64,000 bases of DNA from Thermomicrobiales bacterium (GCA_019637585.1 JAHBVL010000002.1:640813-704812), one strand, 5' to 3'; positions 17,784 through 26,936 are shown, counted from the first letter of the stretch. A program made the numbers and translations. Notes: generated from the letters alone by a model not told the origin.

Positions 17784-17993
17784 TTATGCCTGCGGAGCCG
17801 CCTGGAATGCCTGGCAACCGCTGATCGGCGTCACCATGAGGTTCAGCTTCTCATGCTCCGGCAGGCCGCACGGAACCACCAGTTTCTCTGGCGCCTCATG
17901 CTTGAGCCGGATCTGAATCAGCTGCACATCGTTCGCCTGCTTTTCGCCGAAGTGAACGCAGAGTCCACACTGTCCATCTTGTACCTGAAGCAT
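17784..17993 (-). CDS. Small conserved four-cysteine protein
   Basis: This 69-residue protein has an excellent ribosome site (AAGGAGG, 8 nt before ATG 17993). Its sequence has CGLC at residues 9-12, Cys42 in VVPCGLPEH and Cys60 in ISGCQAF, with LIQIRLKHEAPE in the middle. Four cysteines in this spacing suggest a small zinc- or iron-binding fold. I believe similar short proteins occur in several phyla, but I cannot name a function. The open frame extends upstream to 18239 without conserved features, so the short start is used. Confidence 0.7.
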   Translation of the reverse strand: MLQVQDGQCGLCVHFGEKQANDVQLIQIRLKHEAPEKLVVPCGLPEHEKLNLMVTPISGCQAFQAAPQA

Positions 17994-18294
17994 CGAAGTA
18001 ACCTCCTTGTTACGTGCCCGCCCAGTTGATTCCTGAACGTCTGAGTTCAGCGTAGCACCTTTTCGAGATAATTTCCATAGGTTAATAATCTGACTCGCTG
18101 GGTCGGAATTTGCCTCATCAATGGCTTCTTTTCCAAGGTATGAATCTGCTGTTTGCGCTGCGCGCAGCGAAGCTGTCCCCCTGCTCGGTTCACGCAGGTT
18201 GCATGCCAACCAGATGCTCAGACTGGCGGGCAGCAGCACCAGGCTAGCCCGGCCTATTGATCATGTAGACCCCGGCACAGCGCTGGGTTCGACG
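17994..18294. promoter_or_regulatory. Upstream region of the small Cys protein
   Basis: No gene is visible here. On the minus strand a possible -10 TACGCT (plus 18049-18054) lies about 55 nt upstream of ATG 17993. The perfect inverted repeat CTGAAC-N6-GTTCAG (18033-18050) lies immediately downstream and could be an operator. The AT-rich stretch 18060-18095 further up is unusual for this sequence. Nothing else is recognised up to 18294. Confidence 0.3.
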
Positions 18295-19275
18295 TTACTG
18301 GAGAGTGGGTCTCACAATGCACCGAAACGTGATGTGATTGGTCCCGGTGTCGACCGGATGACTCATACGGGCGGCTGGTCGGTAGCGTTTGCAGTAGTTT
18401 TCGGCACAGGCGAACGATCCCCCCTTCAAAACGCGACGGGGAATGCTCGCCGGATCGGTTGGATCGACACTTCCTCCGATGTCGGTGTTGAGCGGATTGC
18501 GCCTCTCCCCACCGCAACACGGGGAGGCCGGGGTATGGACATTTGCGTAGAAGTCGCTGGTCCATTCCCAGGCATTGCCGATCATGTCGAAGAGGCCATA
18601 GCCGTTGGGTGGAAACGACCCGATCGGCGCGGTTCGGGCGAAACCGTCCAGCTCCAGGTTCTCCCAGGGGAACTGCCCCTGCCAGAAATTGGCCAGATGG
18701 CGTCCTTTCGGGGTCAGTTCGTCTCCCCAGGCGAACTCGGCTCCATCCACCCCACCGCGCGCCGCAAATTCCCACTCCGCTTCGGTCGGAAGTTCCTTGC
18801 CTGCCCATTTGGCATACGCTTCGACATCCTCCCACGCCACATGGACAACCGGATGCCGGTCTCGTCCATGCAACGTACTACCAGGACCATCGGGCGCCCG
18901 CCAGTTGGCCCCGGCAACCCACGCCCACCAGTTGAAGTGACTATTCAGCGGCACCGGCCCCGGCGGCGGTGTGAACACCACTGATCCCGCCACCAGCATG
19001 TCTGGCAGCGCACCGGGATAGTCCTCGGCCCGAGGAACCTGCTCGGCTACCGTGACGTACCCGGTCTCCTTGACGAAGCGGCGAAAGTCGGCGTTGGTCA
19101 CCTGATGTCGATCGATCCAGAAACCATCAACCGACACCCGATGCGCGGGAGCCTCCTCCGGATAGTGATGGTCGGAGCCCATCGTGAAACTCCCGCCGTC
19201 GATCCAGATCATGTTCCTGGGGGCGGCTGCCGACCGGCTGGACACTCCGGGATTGATCGTCTGTTTCGAGCTCAT
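18295..19275 (-). CDS. Formylglycine-generating enzyme (SUMF1) family protein
   Basis: The protein of 326 residues has the FGE-sulfatase fold throughout: MIWIDGGSFTMGS near 23, PAHRVSVDGFWIDRHQVTNADF, LPTEAEWEFAARGG, and GLFDMIGNAWEWTSDFY. The active-site pair is present as Cys290 and Cys295 in GGSFACAENYCKRYR, the copper-binding cysteines of true FGE. Such enzymes oxidise a sulfatase cysteine to formylglycine; no sulfatase gene is in this window, so the target would be encoded elsewhere. ATG 19275 is preceded by AGAGGAG. It is divergent from the flavoprotein oxidase gene. Confidence 0.9.
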   Translation of the reverse strand: MSSKQTINPGVSSRSAAAPRNMIWIDGGSFTMGSDHHYPEEAPAHRVSVDGFWIDRHQVTNADFRRFVKETGYVTVAEQVPRAEDYPGALPDMLVAGSVVFTPPPGPVPLNSHFNWWAWVAGANWRAPDGPGSTLHGRDRHPVVHVAWEDVEAYAKWAGKELPTEAEWEFAARGGVDGAEFAWGDELTPKGRHLANFWQGQFPWENLELDGFARTAPIGSFPPNGYGLFDMIGNAWEWTSDFYANVHTPASPCCGGERRNPLNTDIGGSVDPTDPASIPRRVLKGGSFACAENYCKRYRPAARMSHPVDTGTNHITFRCIVRPTLQ

Positions 19276-19459
19276 GGCCGCTCCTCTGCGCAACCGCTTT
19301 GCCCGAACGCACGTCTGGCGCATCCGGGCAGTCCTACGGTACCCGAGGATCGCTGAGTCGTCATCCGTCAATGGTGGTAGCGTGTCGCACGCGGCTATTC
19401 CTTCGCCGCCGTTGTACACCGTTCCGATTGCGCGACCATCGCGACACTACGGAGGGCTG

Positions 19460-20653
19460 ATGTCAGTGCGACGATCCTACGATGTCATCGTGATTGGTTG
19501 CGGGGGTATCGGAAGCGCCGCCGCCTACTGGCTGGCCCGTGCAGGAGCCAGCGTCCTCTGTCTCGAACAATTCGAGCTTGGTCACCACAACGGCAGCTCG
19601 CAGGACCACTCCCGCATCATCCGTCGCTCCTACCACGATCCCAACTACACGGTGCTCGCCCGACCGGCATACGAGCTCTGGGACCAGATCGAGCAAGAAT
19701 CAGGGGTGCATCTGGTCACCAAGTGTGGCGGGCTCGACTTCGAGCGCCTCGGCACGACAGGACCGAAAGACCTCAGCCATTGCGCGGCGGCAATGACCGA
19801 GCAGGGCGTTCCTTTCGAGGAGCTCGACGCCAAAGCGCTGATGGAACGCTGGCCACAATTGACACTCGACAGCGATGTCCGCGGGCTCTTCCAGCCGGAC
19901 GGTGGACTGGTCGATCCCGGCAAGTCGATCGCCGTTCACGTGGCGCTGGCCAGACTTCATGGAGCCGAGATCAAAGAGAGCACGGCGGTCACCGGACTGA
20001 AGTCGACCAGCGCCGGCGTCGAAGTCGTCACTTCTGGAGGAACGTTCGGCGCGCAGCATGTCGTGCTGACCTGCGGAGCCTGGACCAACGATCTCCTGGG
20101 ACATCTTGGCCTGCGCTGGCCTCTCACGATCACCCAGGAACAGGTCACCTACTTCGCCACGCCCCACATTGCCGACTTCGCACCGAACCGGTTTCCGGTC
20201 TGGATCTGGCGGGCGCCCACCGAGTTCTATGGATTTCCGGTCTACGGCGAGGTGGCCACAAAAGCCGGGCAGGATGTCGGCGGTCCGGAGGTCACTACGG
20301 AAACCCGCACATTCGAACCCGACGCTCCGACGCGACAGCGCCTCGTCGACTTCCTGCTCCAAACGATGCCGGGGTTCGTTGGCCCGGAGCTCTATACGAA
20401 AACCTGCCTCTACACGATGCCGCCCGATCGCAATTTCGTCATCGATTTCGTGCCGGGCTACGAGAACGTCAGCGTCGTTGCCGACGCGGCGCATGCGTTC
20501 AAGTTCGCCACGTTGATCGGCAAGATCATGAGCGAGCTGGCGCTGGATGGCGCTACCGGTTACCCGATCGACGCATTCCGGGCCGACCGCCCAGCGCTGA
20601 CTGGGGATTTCGCACCGATTTTCCGCAACGAAGCCGTGATGAATCACGGTTGA
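19460..20653 (+). CDS. FAD-dependent oxidase, sarcosine / N-methyl-amino-acid oxidase type
   Basis: The protein of 397 residues has the dinucleotide motif VIGCGGIGSAAAYWLARAG at residues 11-29, DHSRIIRRSYHDPNY after it, and KTCLYTMPPDRNFVID around Cys316. That Cys matches the covalent flavin anchor of monomeric sarcosine oxidase. It should oxidatively demethylate an N-methyl amino acid, giving formaldehyde and peroxide. ATG 19460 is taken because GGAGGG lies 4 nt upstream; earlier in-frame starts run into the divergent gene. It is followed by a methyltransferase of the betaine-homocysteine type with a 14 nt gap, suggesting a shared role in methylated amine use. Confidence 0.85.
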   Translation: MSVRRSYDVIVIGCGGIGSAAAYWLARAGASVLCLEQFELGHHNGSSQDHSRIIRRSYHDPNYTVLARPAYELWDQIEQESGVHLVTKCGGLDFERLGTTGPKDLSHCAAAMTEQGVPFEELDAKALMERWPQLTLDSDVRGLFQPDGGLVDPGKSIAVHVALARLHGAEIKESTAVTGLKSTSAGVEVVTSGGTFGAQHVVLTCGAWTNDLLGHLGLRWPLTITQEQVTYFATPHIADFAPNRFPVWIWRAPTEFYGFPVYGEVATKAGQDVGGPEVTTETRTFEPDAPTRQRLVDFLLQTMPGFVGPELYTKTCLYTMPPDRNFVIDFVPGYENVSVVADAAHAFKFATLIGKIMSELALDGATGYPIDAFRADRPALTGDFAPIFRNEAVMNHG

Positions 20654-20667
20654 CAAGGAGCCACAAC

Positions 20668-21723
20668 GTGTCTGCGAACGCATCAAAACGAGGACCGGGT
20701 TTGCTGGAACGCCTGGAGGCCGGACCAGTCATCTGCGCCGAGGGCTATCTCTTCGAGTTCGAACGGCGCGGCTATCTCCAAGCCGGCGCCTATGTGCCCG
20801 AGGTCGTCCTCGAATACCCAGATGAGGTCAGCGAGCTGCATCGCACGTTCGTCCGGGCCGGGTCCGATGTGGTGGAAGCCTTCACCTATTACGCTCACCG
20901 CGAAAAACTGAAGCTGATCGGCCGCGAGAATGATCTGGAAGCGATCAACCGGAAGGCGCTCGACCTGGCCCGGGAGATCGCCGACGATACGGGAGCGCTC
21001 CTGGCCGGGAACATCTGCAACACCAATGTCTTTCTCGGCGACGATGCCTCCCGCACCGCCGTTCGGGCCATGTTCGACGAGCAGATCGGCTGGGCAGTCG
21101 ATGCGGGCGTCGATTTCATCATCGGCGAAACCTTCTCCTGGGGCGAAGAAGCCTTGATCGCCCTGGAAGCGATCCGCGCAACGGGCAAACCCTCGGTGAT
21201 CACCCTGTCGATCCATCAGCAACCACAGGTGCGGGAGGGATGGTCGCCTGCCGAAACGTGCCGGCGCCTCGAAGCGGCCGGAGCAGACGTGGTCGGCATG
21301 AACTGCATTCGGGGACCGCAAACCATGCTCCCGGAAATCCGCGCGATTCGGGAAACGGTCTCCTGCCACGTGGCGGCGCTCCCCGTTCCCTACCGAACGA
21401 CCGAGTCGGAACCGACCTTTCAGTCATTGCGCGACCCCGACTATCCCGATCCACCGGGTGGCCGCCCATTTCCCACCGCGCTCGATCCATTCACCTGCAA
21501 TCGCTACGAGCTTGCCGATTTCGCCCGCGACGCCCACGCACTCGGCGTGAATTACCTGGGCGTCTGTTGCGGCGCCGGACCACATCACATTCGCAGCGTC
21601 GCCGAAGCGCTCGGCAGAACGCCGCCGGCCAGTCGCTACTCACCCGACATGTCCAAACATGCCTTCCTGGGAACCGACAAGCAGTTGAAATCAGCCAATC
21701 AGCAGTACGCGCGGGAGCTCTGA
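20668..21723 (+). CDS. Betaine-homocysteine S-methyltransferase-like protein
   Basis: The protein of 351 residues belongs to the homocysteine S-methyltransferase (pfam02574-type) family. Zinc-binding cysteines appear as Cys213 in GMNCIRGP and Cys300-Cys301 in GVCCGAGPHH, spaced as in mammalian BHMT. EGYLFEFERRGYL near residue 24 and DVVEAFTYYAHREKL are further family blocks. It transfers a methyl group from a betaine- or sulfonium-like donor to a thiol. The GTG at 20668 follows AAGGAGCC; the open frame extends far upstream across the oxidase gene but is not coding there. It sits between the N-methyl oxidase and the gamma-glutamyltranspeptidase. Confidence 0.85.
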   Translation: MSANASKRGPGLLERLEAGPVICAEGYLFEFERRGYLQAGAYVPEVVLEYPDEVSELHRTFVRAGSDVVEAFTYYAHREKLKLIGRENDLEAINRKALDLAREIADDTGALLAGNICNTNVFLGDDASRTAVRAMFDEQIGWAVDAGVDFIIGETFSWGEEALIALEAIRATGKPSVITLSIHQQPQVREGWSPAETCRRLEAAGADVVGMNCIRGPQTMLPEIRAIRETVSCHVAALPVPYRTTESEPTFQSLRDPDYPDPPGGRPFPTALDPFTCNRYELADFARDAHALGVNYLGVCCGAGPHHIRSVAEALGRTPPASRYSPDMSKHAFLGTDKQLKSANQQYAREL

Positions 21724-21726
21724 GGC

Positions 21727-23454
21727 ATGACCGGATCATCCGTGCCCATTCCGACGTCGAAAACAGCACGCCCGCAAATCACCGCGCAGCGAGGCGTTGT
21801 GGCAGGTGGCGATCAGCGGGAAGCGGACGCCGGAGTCCGGATCATGCAGGAGGGAGGCAACGCCGTCGACGCGCTGGTCGCCGCGGCCTTCGTGGGCTAC
21901 GTCGTCGAACCCGACAGCTGCGGAATCGGCGGCTACGGCCGGCTGGCCATCTACCTGGAAGAGCAGCAGGAACTCGTCACCGTCGACCATTATGTTCGCG
22001 CGCCGCTGGCCGCAACAGATACGATGTTCAAGGTGATCGACGGGGGCGACAGACTCTACTACGGCTGGCCGCAGGTGGTCGATCGGGCCAACGAATGGGG
22101 GTATCGCTCCATCGCCGTTCCCGGAGCGGTAGCTGGTCTCTATGAAGCCCACCGGCAGTTCGGTCAGCTAGCCTGGGAGCGAGTGCTCACCCCGGCTATC
22201 GAAGCGGCGGAGGCGGGCCTCGAAGTCACCTGGGATCTGGTTCTCTCGATTTCCGGCCGTATTCGGGAGATTCGGTCGCTGCCCTGCGTCGCAGAGTTTC
22301 TCTTGCCTGGCGGCGAACCACCCAGGCACCGGAACGGCTTCAATCAGGGTGGACATCATCTCGATCTCTCCGACCTGGCCCGAACCCTGCGCCGGATCGC
22401 CTCGGAAGGACCAACCGGGTTCTATGACGGTCCGGTCGCCGATGCGATCGTGACCGAGGTGCAGTCACACGGCGGGATTCTCTCTCACGACGACCTGACC
22501 TCCTACCGGCCAAAGGTCATGCGAGAGAAAGCACAGCGATTCGCCGGTGTGGACTACATCACCGCCTGGGACCAGGTCGGATACGAAGCGCTGAACATCC
22601 TCGATCAGTTCGATCTTCCCAACTTCGATCCAAACGGTCTCCCATTCCGGCATCTGATGGCCGAGGCGCTCGGAGCAGCATTTGTCGACAACATGTTCTG
22701 GTATGGCGATCCGGAATATGTCGACAGTCCAGTCAGCGGCCTCTCCAGCCAGGCCTTCGCCGCCGAGCGAGCCGGATCGATCAGCTTCGAACGGGCGATG
22801 AACCGGCCAATCCCGGTTGCCGATCCCCGGCCACACGACGACGAATCGCTCGATCCCGACTTCGATCCCCAAGTCCCATCCGTCGGAGGCACGCACGGCA
22901 CGTCGCAAATGGCGGCCATGGATGGGGCCGGAAACATCGCCACCCTTTGCACCAGCCTTTCGAGCGCATTCGGATCGCTCGTGCGTGTGCCCGGCACCGG
23001 CATCTTCCTGAACAACTCGATGCAGAATTTCGATCCCCGGCCGGGCCGGGCCAATGCGATCGCTCCAGGCAAGATGCCGATCTTCGCCGCGCCCACCATC
23101 GCCGCGGCCCAGAACGGCAAGGGGCGCTTCGGGGCAGCCGGCTCGGGAGGATACCGAATCGAAACTGCCGTCCTTCATACAACAGTCGGTCATCTCACTC
23201 ATGGCATGAGTCTGCAAGACGCCATCGATCTGCCCCGCGTGCACTGCCAGGGCCGGGAGACCGTCGTCGACTCCCGCATTCCAGAGGCGATCAGACACGA
23301 ACTCGCGGCACTGGGACATCAGGTCGTCGATGCCGAGGAAACGCCCGGCGCGCTGAACTTCGCCCGGGTTGTGGCGGTCGGACGAGATCCGCAGACCGGA
23401 GAGCTGATCGCCTCCAGCGGGCCATTCTGGTCGACGGCAGTAGCGGGTTGGTGA
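21727..23454 (+). CDS. ggt: Gamma-glutamyltranspeptidase family protein
   Basis: The proenzyme of 575 residues is expected to cleave itself before Thr392 in GGTHGTSQMAAMDG, the N-terminal nucleophile. Downstream GSGGYRIETAVLH is the GSxGG oxyanion region, and GGNAVDALVAAAFV with EPDSCGIGGYG near residues 45-75 is the large-subunit signature. No signal peptide is evident, which is unusual because many bacterial members are periplasmic. The substrate may be glutathione or another gamma-glutamyl compound, or the homologous acylase type. The start is 3 nt after the methyltransferase stop, so the genes are one operon. Confidence 0.85.
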   Translation: MTGSSVPIPTSKTARPQITAQRGVVAGGDQREADAGVRIMQEGGNAVDALVAAAFVGYVVEPDSCGIGGYGRLAIYLEEQQELVTVDHYVRAPLAATDTMFKVIDGGDRLYYGWPQVVDRANEWGYRSIAVPGAVAGLYEAHRQFGQLAWERVLTPAIEAAEAGLEVTWDLVLSISGRIREIRSLPCVAEFLLPGGEPPRHRNGFNQGGHHLDLSDLARTLRRIASEGPTGFYDGPVADAIVTEVQSHGGILSHDDLTSYRPKVMREKAQRFAGVDYITAWDQVGYEALNILDQFDLPNFDPNGLPFRHLMAEALGAAFVDNMFWYGDPEYVDSPVSGLSSQAFAAERAGSISFERAMNRPIPVADPRPHDDESLDPDFDPQVPSVGGTHGTSQMAAMDGAGNIATLCTSLSSAFGSLVRVPGTGIFLNNSMQNFDPRPGRANAIAPGKMPIFAAPTIAAAQNGKGRFGAAGSGGYRIETAVLHTTVGHLTHGMSLQDAIDLPRVHCQGRETVVDSRIPEAIRHELAALGHQVVDAEETPGALNFARVVAVGRDPQTGELIASSGPFWSTAVAGW

Positions 23455-23531
23455 GGGCTTCTCACAAGGGCAACCCATGCACGTCATACCCACCATACGC
23501 GGCCGTCGATCGGCAAAATGGAGGTAGGGCG

Positions 23532-24206
23532 ATGGGCCAGACAACGACGATCACACCTGATGGGCAACCCGCATACCTGGCTGTGCCGGCTATCGGCTCA
23601 GGCCCAGGTGTGCTCATGCTGCATGCCTGGTGGGGACTCAATGACGATGTCACCGGTTTCTGCGACCGCCTGGCGGCAGAGGGATTTGTCGTTCTGGCCC
23701 CGTCCCTCTATCCCGGCGGCAAAACGGCCGGGACGATACCCGAAGCGGAAGCCCTCATCGAAGAACATGACAGCGACGCCGGCGTGGCCACCGGTTTTCT
23801 GCTGGCCGGGCTCGACACATTGCTGGAGCGACCAGAAGTCTCCAGCGACCAGATCGGCGTCATTGGGTTCTCCATGGGCGCATATTGGGCGCTTTGGCTG
23901 TCGGAGAAACGCCCTGAGCAGATCGCGGCAACGGTCGCCGTTTACGGAAGCAGCGACGGCGATTTCACCTCCGCGTCGTCGGACTATCTGCTCCATCACG
24001 CGGAACGGGACGACTACGAGCCGCCGCAGGTCCAGCAGGCAATCGAGCAGACCATTCGGGACGCCGGGCGTCAGGTGACGTCATACGTCTATCCGGACAC
24101 AGGCCACTGGTTCGCCGAACCCAGCCGCTCCGACGCCTACAACGCCGAAGCAGCCGAGCTTCTCTGGGAGCGAACAGTCGAGTTTCTCCGAGACCTGGTG
24201 AACTAG
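23532..24206 (+). CDS. Dienelactone hydrolase family protein
   Basis: The protein of 224 residues has the DLH alpha/beta fold. GVLMLHAWWGLND near residue 26, then VIGFSMGAYWAL with a serine in the nucleophile elbow where classic DLH has cysteine, and DTGHWFAEPSR with the catalytic His. Ser-type members act as esterases or carboxymethylenebutenolidase-like enzymes. ATG 23532 is preceded by GGTAGGG. The 77 nt gap from the transpeptidase gene makes co-transcription possible but not certain. Confidence 0.8.
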   Translation: MGQTTTITPDGQPAYLAVPAIGSGPGVLMLHAWWGLNDDVTGFCDRLAAEGFVVLAPSLYPGGKTAGTIPEAEALIEEHDSDAGVATGFLLAGLDTLLERPEVSSDQIGVIGFSMGAYWALWLSEKRPEQIAATVAVYGSSDGDFTSASSDYLLHHAERDDYEPPQVQQAIEQTIRDAGRQVTSYVYPDTGHWFAEPSRSDAYNAEAAELLWERTVEFLRDLVN

Positions 24207-24253
24207 CCCAGATTATTCATTCGGCGGGAAGGGAGCGCGCCCCCCGAACCGGC

Positions 24254-24310
24254 GTAGCGGCGACGGCTTGTCCTCGCCGGTGGCGGAACGGAGCGAAGCG
24301 GAGTGGAGCC
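24254..24310 (+). repeat. Partial GTAGCGGC-family intergenic repeat
   Basis: GTAGCGGCGACGGCTTGTCC and the following CGCCGGTGGCGGAACGGAGCG resemble the elements at 45709-45864 and 48672-48813. The matching right end GCCGCTAC is absent, so this copy is truncated. The rest of 24207-24387 holds no recognised gene. Confidence 0.55.
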
Positions 24311-24387
24311 ACAAGTGCCGTCAATCGCCAACGACATTGCATATGGCGGCGGTTTACGGCCCTTCGGGCCGTGAGCGCGTCCCCGGT

Positions 24388-25119
24388 CTATCGGCCAAAA
24401 ACCGAGATGTGTTTGATGCTCCTGGCGTCGAACGGATCGCGTTTCCAGCTCGACCATCGCTCCCGGACGCGCAAACCAGCGATTCTGGCCATCAGGTCGA
24501 GCTCGCTCGTCCAGCAGTAGCGGGTGACGATCGGGCCAAACCGCGGACCTTCCTCGGAGATCGTCACGTGGTTCTCCGTCAGAAGCTGTGTGGCGACGTC
24601 ATATGTCGCGACATCAAAAGTGACGGAATGCACCTCCACAGCGTCGACATTGACATACTCTCTGACACCCCTTCCGAAAAACTCATTCGGCAGACCAGCC
24701 TCGATGACGAAAACACCATCATCCGCCAGATGCTTGGCCACATTTTCGAAGCACCGAACCTGCTCCTCCTGGGTCAGCAGATTGTGGAAGGTGTTGAACA
24801 CGATGTAGATCAGACGGAATGTTCCCTCGACCGGGACCTCGGCGAAGTCGCCCAGAACAACCGGGATGCCGCCTCCACCCGGTTTGCGTTTGAGTTGCTC
24901 CAGCATGGCCGAGGAGAGATCGATGCCCGTCACGGCGATTCCTCGCTCGGCGAGGGGCAACGCGATCCTGCCGGTGCCGATAGCCAGCTCGAGCGCCGGC
25001 CCCTCTCCAGCCAGCGAGACCAGAAAAGCGACCGCATCCTCTTCATCACCCCGGAGATAGTCGTCGTACGACGCCGCGGCTTCCGGTCCGAAACTATCGA
25101 CAGGGCGATATCCACGCAT
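24388..25119 (-). CDS. Class I SAM-dependent methyltransferase
   Basis: The protein of 243 residues has motif I as ALELAIGTGRIALPLAERG near residue 42, motif II VTGIDLSSAMLEQL, and the acidic and aromatic post-motifs RLIYIVFNTFHNLL. The fold binds S-adenosylmethionine; the acceptor is unknown. The C-terminal half with HVTISEEGPRFG and RYCWTSELDLMA resembles small-molecule methyltransferases of the methyltransf_25 type. ATG 25119 is used because AGGAAGGAA lies upstream; the TTG just before it is a poorer choice. It is a single gene. Confidence 0.8.
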   Translation of the reverse strand: MRGYRPVDSFGPEAAASYDDYLRGDEEDAVAFLVSLAGEGPALELAIGTGRIALPLAERGIAVTGIDLSSAMLEQLKRKPGGGGIPVVLGDFAEVPVEGTFRLIYIVFNTFHNLLTQEEQVRCFENVAKHLADDGVFVIEAGLPNEFFGRGVREYVNVDAVEVHSVTFDVATYDVATQLLTENHVTISEEGPRFGPIVTRYCWTSELDLMARIAGLRVRERWSSWKRDPFDARSIKHISVFGR

Positions 25120-25166
25120 CAAAGCATTCCTTCCTGCAAGGGGTCATCGGGTTCGAAAGTTTGCCG

Positions 25167-25189
25167 GTAGCCTCGCCATTTATGGCGCT
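25167..25189. repeat. GTAGCCTCGCCAT hairpin element, copy 1
   Basis: GTAGCCTCGCCATTTATGGC contains the hairpin CGCCAT-TT-ATGGCG and recurs downstream of the TetR gene at 42309-42331 with one change. The stop codon of the alpha-amylase gene (TAA, 25180-25182) is inside the hairpin. Confidence 0.55.
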
Positions 25190-26871
25190 GAAGGCGACGC
25201 CACAGGGGATGCATCGAGGCCCAGGACCGACACATCGAGAACCAGCGCACTCTGTGCCGCCAGCGTGACGCGCGATCCCGCCCCGAACTGGATCACTCCG
25301 TCAACAACGTTGACATCCGCCACGGGGAGACCACCCAGCAGAGTGTCGACGCCGTACGTCCCAGATGCCAGATCGTCCGTGCCAAACGTCAGCGGTTCGA
25401 GCTCCACGGCATCACGCCCGAAATTCAGGATCACCAAGGTCACTTCATCTCCTGCGACACGCAGATATGCCAGCAGATTCGACGTGGTGCCGGTCGCTGC
25501 GACAAATGATCCGTGGGCAATCGAGGGACGGCTGGTATGCAGATCGATCAGTCGTTGATAGAGGGAGAGGAGCGAATATGGATCGCCGGACTGGTTCTCG
25601 ACGGTCACCCACCCCGCGTCCGCCTGGAACGGCTGCCAGGGCGTACCTGCGGTGAATCCGGTCGCTGGATCGCGACTCCATTGCATCGGCGACCGAATCT
25701 GCTCGTCCGGTTTCGATCCCCACATGCCGATCTCTTCGCCGTAGTAGATGAACGGCAATCCGGGCAGCGTCAATAGCGCGATAGCCGCCAGTTTCGCTTC
25801 GGCCAGATCACCATCAAGTTCGACCATGACCCGATTCTGGTCGTGATTGGTCAGGAAGGTCCCCCACTCCTGACCGGGCGATCCCTCGAGCGCATCTCGA
25901 ACGACCGATCGAATCCCACCGGCTCCACCGCCGCCTGCCGCGGTCAGAATCTGATAGGCGATGTCGAACTGGAAATAGGCATGTAGCTGTTCGGGATCGT
26001 AATAGGGCGCCAGGACGAACGCTCCGGCGCCAAAGATCTCACCGATCAGAAAGGCATCCGGATAGGACTCGTCGAGAAACTGGCGATACTGCTCCAACCA
26101 GGCATGGGTCGATGGGGTGTTCTCCTGGTTCTGTTCTTCTTCGATCAGATGCTTGGCCGCATCGATTCGAAATCCGGCGACTCCCCGGTCGAGCCAGAAT
26201 GCCGAAATCCGCTCGATTTCCGCGGTCACGTCCGGGTTGGCCAGGTTGAGGTCGGGCATGTGCTCGCCGAAGAACCCGTAGTACCAGGATTCGTCCGCAG
26301 GCGACTGATGCCAGACGCGCTCGCCGGACGGACCACCCCAAGCCGGTTTGTCGTCCGACCATGAGTACCAATCCCGGAAGGAGGGATCGCGGTCTGCGGC
26401 CGCCAGAAACCAGGGGTGCTCATTGCTGGTGTGGTTGATCGGCACATCGAGAAGAACGCGAACACCCCGGTCGGCTGCGGCAGCGATCAGGGCATCCATC
26501 TCTTCGAGGGTTCCGTAGTCAGGGTCGACGTCGTAGTAGTCGGTGACGTCGTAGCCGTGATAGCTCGGTGACGGAAAAACCGGCATCAACCAGATGCAGG
26601 TCACGCCCAGGTCGCTGCCGCCCGGCTCTCCGTCGTTCAGATAGTCGAGGCGTGAGATCAACCCTGCCAGATCGCCGATGCCGTCGCCGTCGCTATCCTG
26701 GAATGAGCGGACGAAAATCTCGTAGCAAACGGCATCATCCCACCATTGCTCCTGCGATTCGGCGCTTCCCGGCTGGGCAATGACGCCAACGGTCGCCAGG
26801 AGAAGGCAGGCGACGATGAGCAGTCGCGCCACGTGTGTATTCGCATGTCGATGGTGGAGAGCGTGGGTCAT
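25180..26871 (-). CDS. Secreted GH13 alpha-amylase family glycosidase
   Basis: The enzyme of 563 residues has a signal peptide (ARLLIVACLLLATVGVIAQ, residues 15-33). The GH13 barrel shows region I (DVPINHTSNEHPW), region II GFRIDAAKH with the Asp nucleophile, region III GEIFG with the acid/base Glu and region IV TNHDQNR with the third acid. SWRD-type and SPMQW blocks suggest alpha-glucosidase / amylase action on maltodextrins or sucrose-like sugars. A beta-sandwich domain follows. ATG 26871 has TACAAT ending 8 nt upstream and no ribosome site, so the mRNA is probably leaderless; 25 further upstream codons are not signal-like. Confidence 0.9.
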   Translation of the reverse strand: MTHALHHRHANTHVARLLIVACLLLATVGVIAQPGSAESQEQWWDDAVCYEIFVRSFQDSDGDGIGDLAGLISRLDYLNDGEPGGSDLGVTCIWLMPVFPSPSYHGYDVTDYYDVDPDYGTLEEMDALIAAAADRGVRVLLDVPINHTSNEHPWFLAAADRDPSFRDWYSWSDDKPAWGGPSGERVWHQSPADESWYYGFFGEHMPDLNLANPDVTAEIERISAFWLDRGVAGFRIDAAKHLIEEEQNQENTPSTHAWLEQYRQFLDESYPDAFLIGEIFGAGAFVLAPYYDPEQLHAYFQFDIAYQILTAAGGGGAGGIRSVVRDALEGSPGQEWGTFLTNHDQNRVMVELDGDLAEAKLAAIALLTLPGLPFIYYGEEIGMWGSKPDEQIRSPMQWSRDPATGFTAGTPWQPFQADAGWVTVENQSGDPYSLLSLYQRLIDLHTSRPSIAHGSFVAATGTTSNLLAYLRVAGDEVTLVILNFGRDAVELEPLTFGTDDLASGTYGVDTLLGGLPVADVNVVDGVIQFGAGSRVTLAAQSALVLDVSVLGLDASPVASPSAP

Positions 26872-26879
26872 AGCAACCG

Positions 26880-26936
26880 ATTGTAGCGCGCGCCCTCCTC
26901 CGCCGGGCGGCAACGACAGCCCTGTGCTACGATCGA
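26880..26936. promoter_or_regulatory. Divergent promoters of amylase and repeat-protein genes
   Basis: On the minus strand TACAAT (plus 26880-26885) is 8 nt from the amylase ATG. On the plus strand TACGAT (about 26928-26933) lies about 44 nt upstream of the repeat-protein ATG. No convincing -35 is visible for either. Confidence 0.4.

Noticed and set aside
19498-20667. N-terminal extension of the BHMT-like gene to 741 residues
   Set aside because: The first 390 codons lie out of frame inside the oxidase gene and are Arg-rich; GTG 20668 with a ribosome site gives the normal family length.
22465-23544. 359-codon frame opposite gamma-glutamyltranspeptidase
   Set aside because: It is antisense to a protein with a clear Thr-nucleophile region; no motif in the antisense reading.
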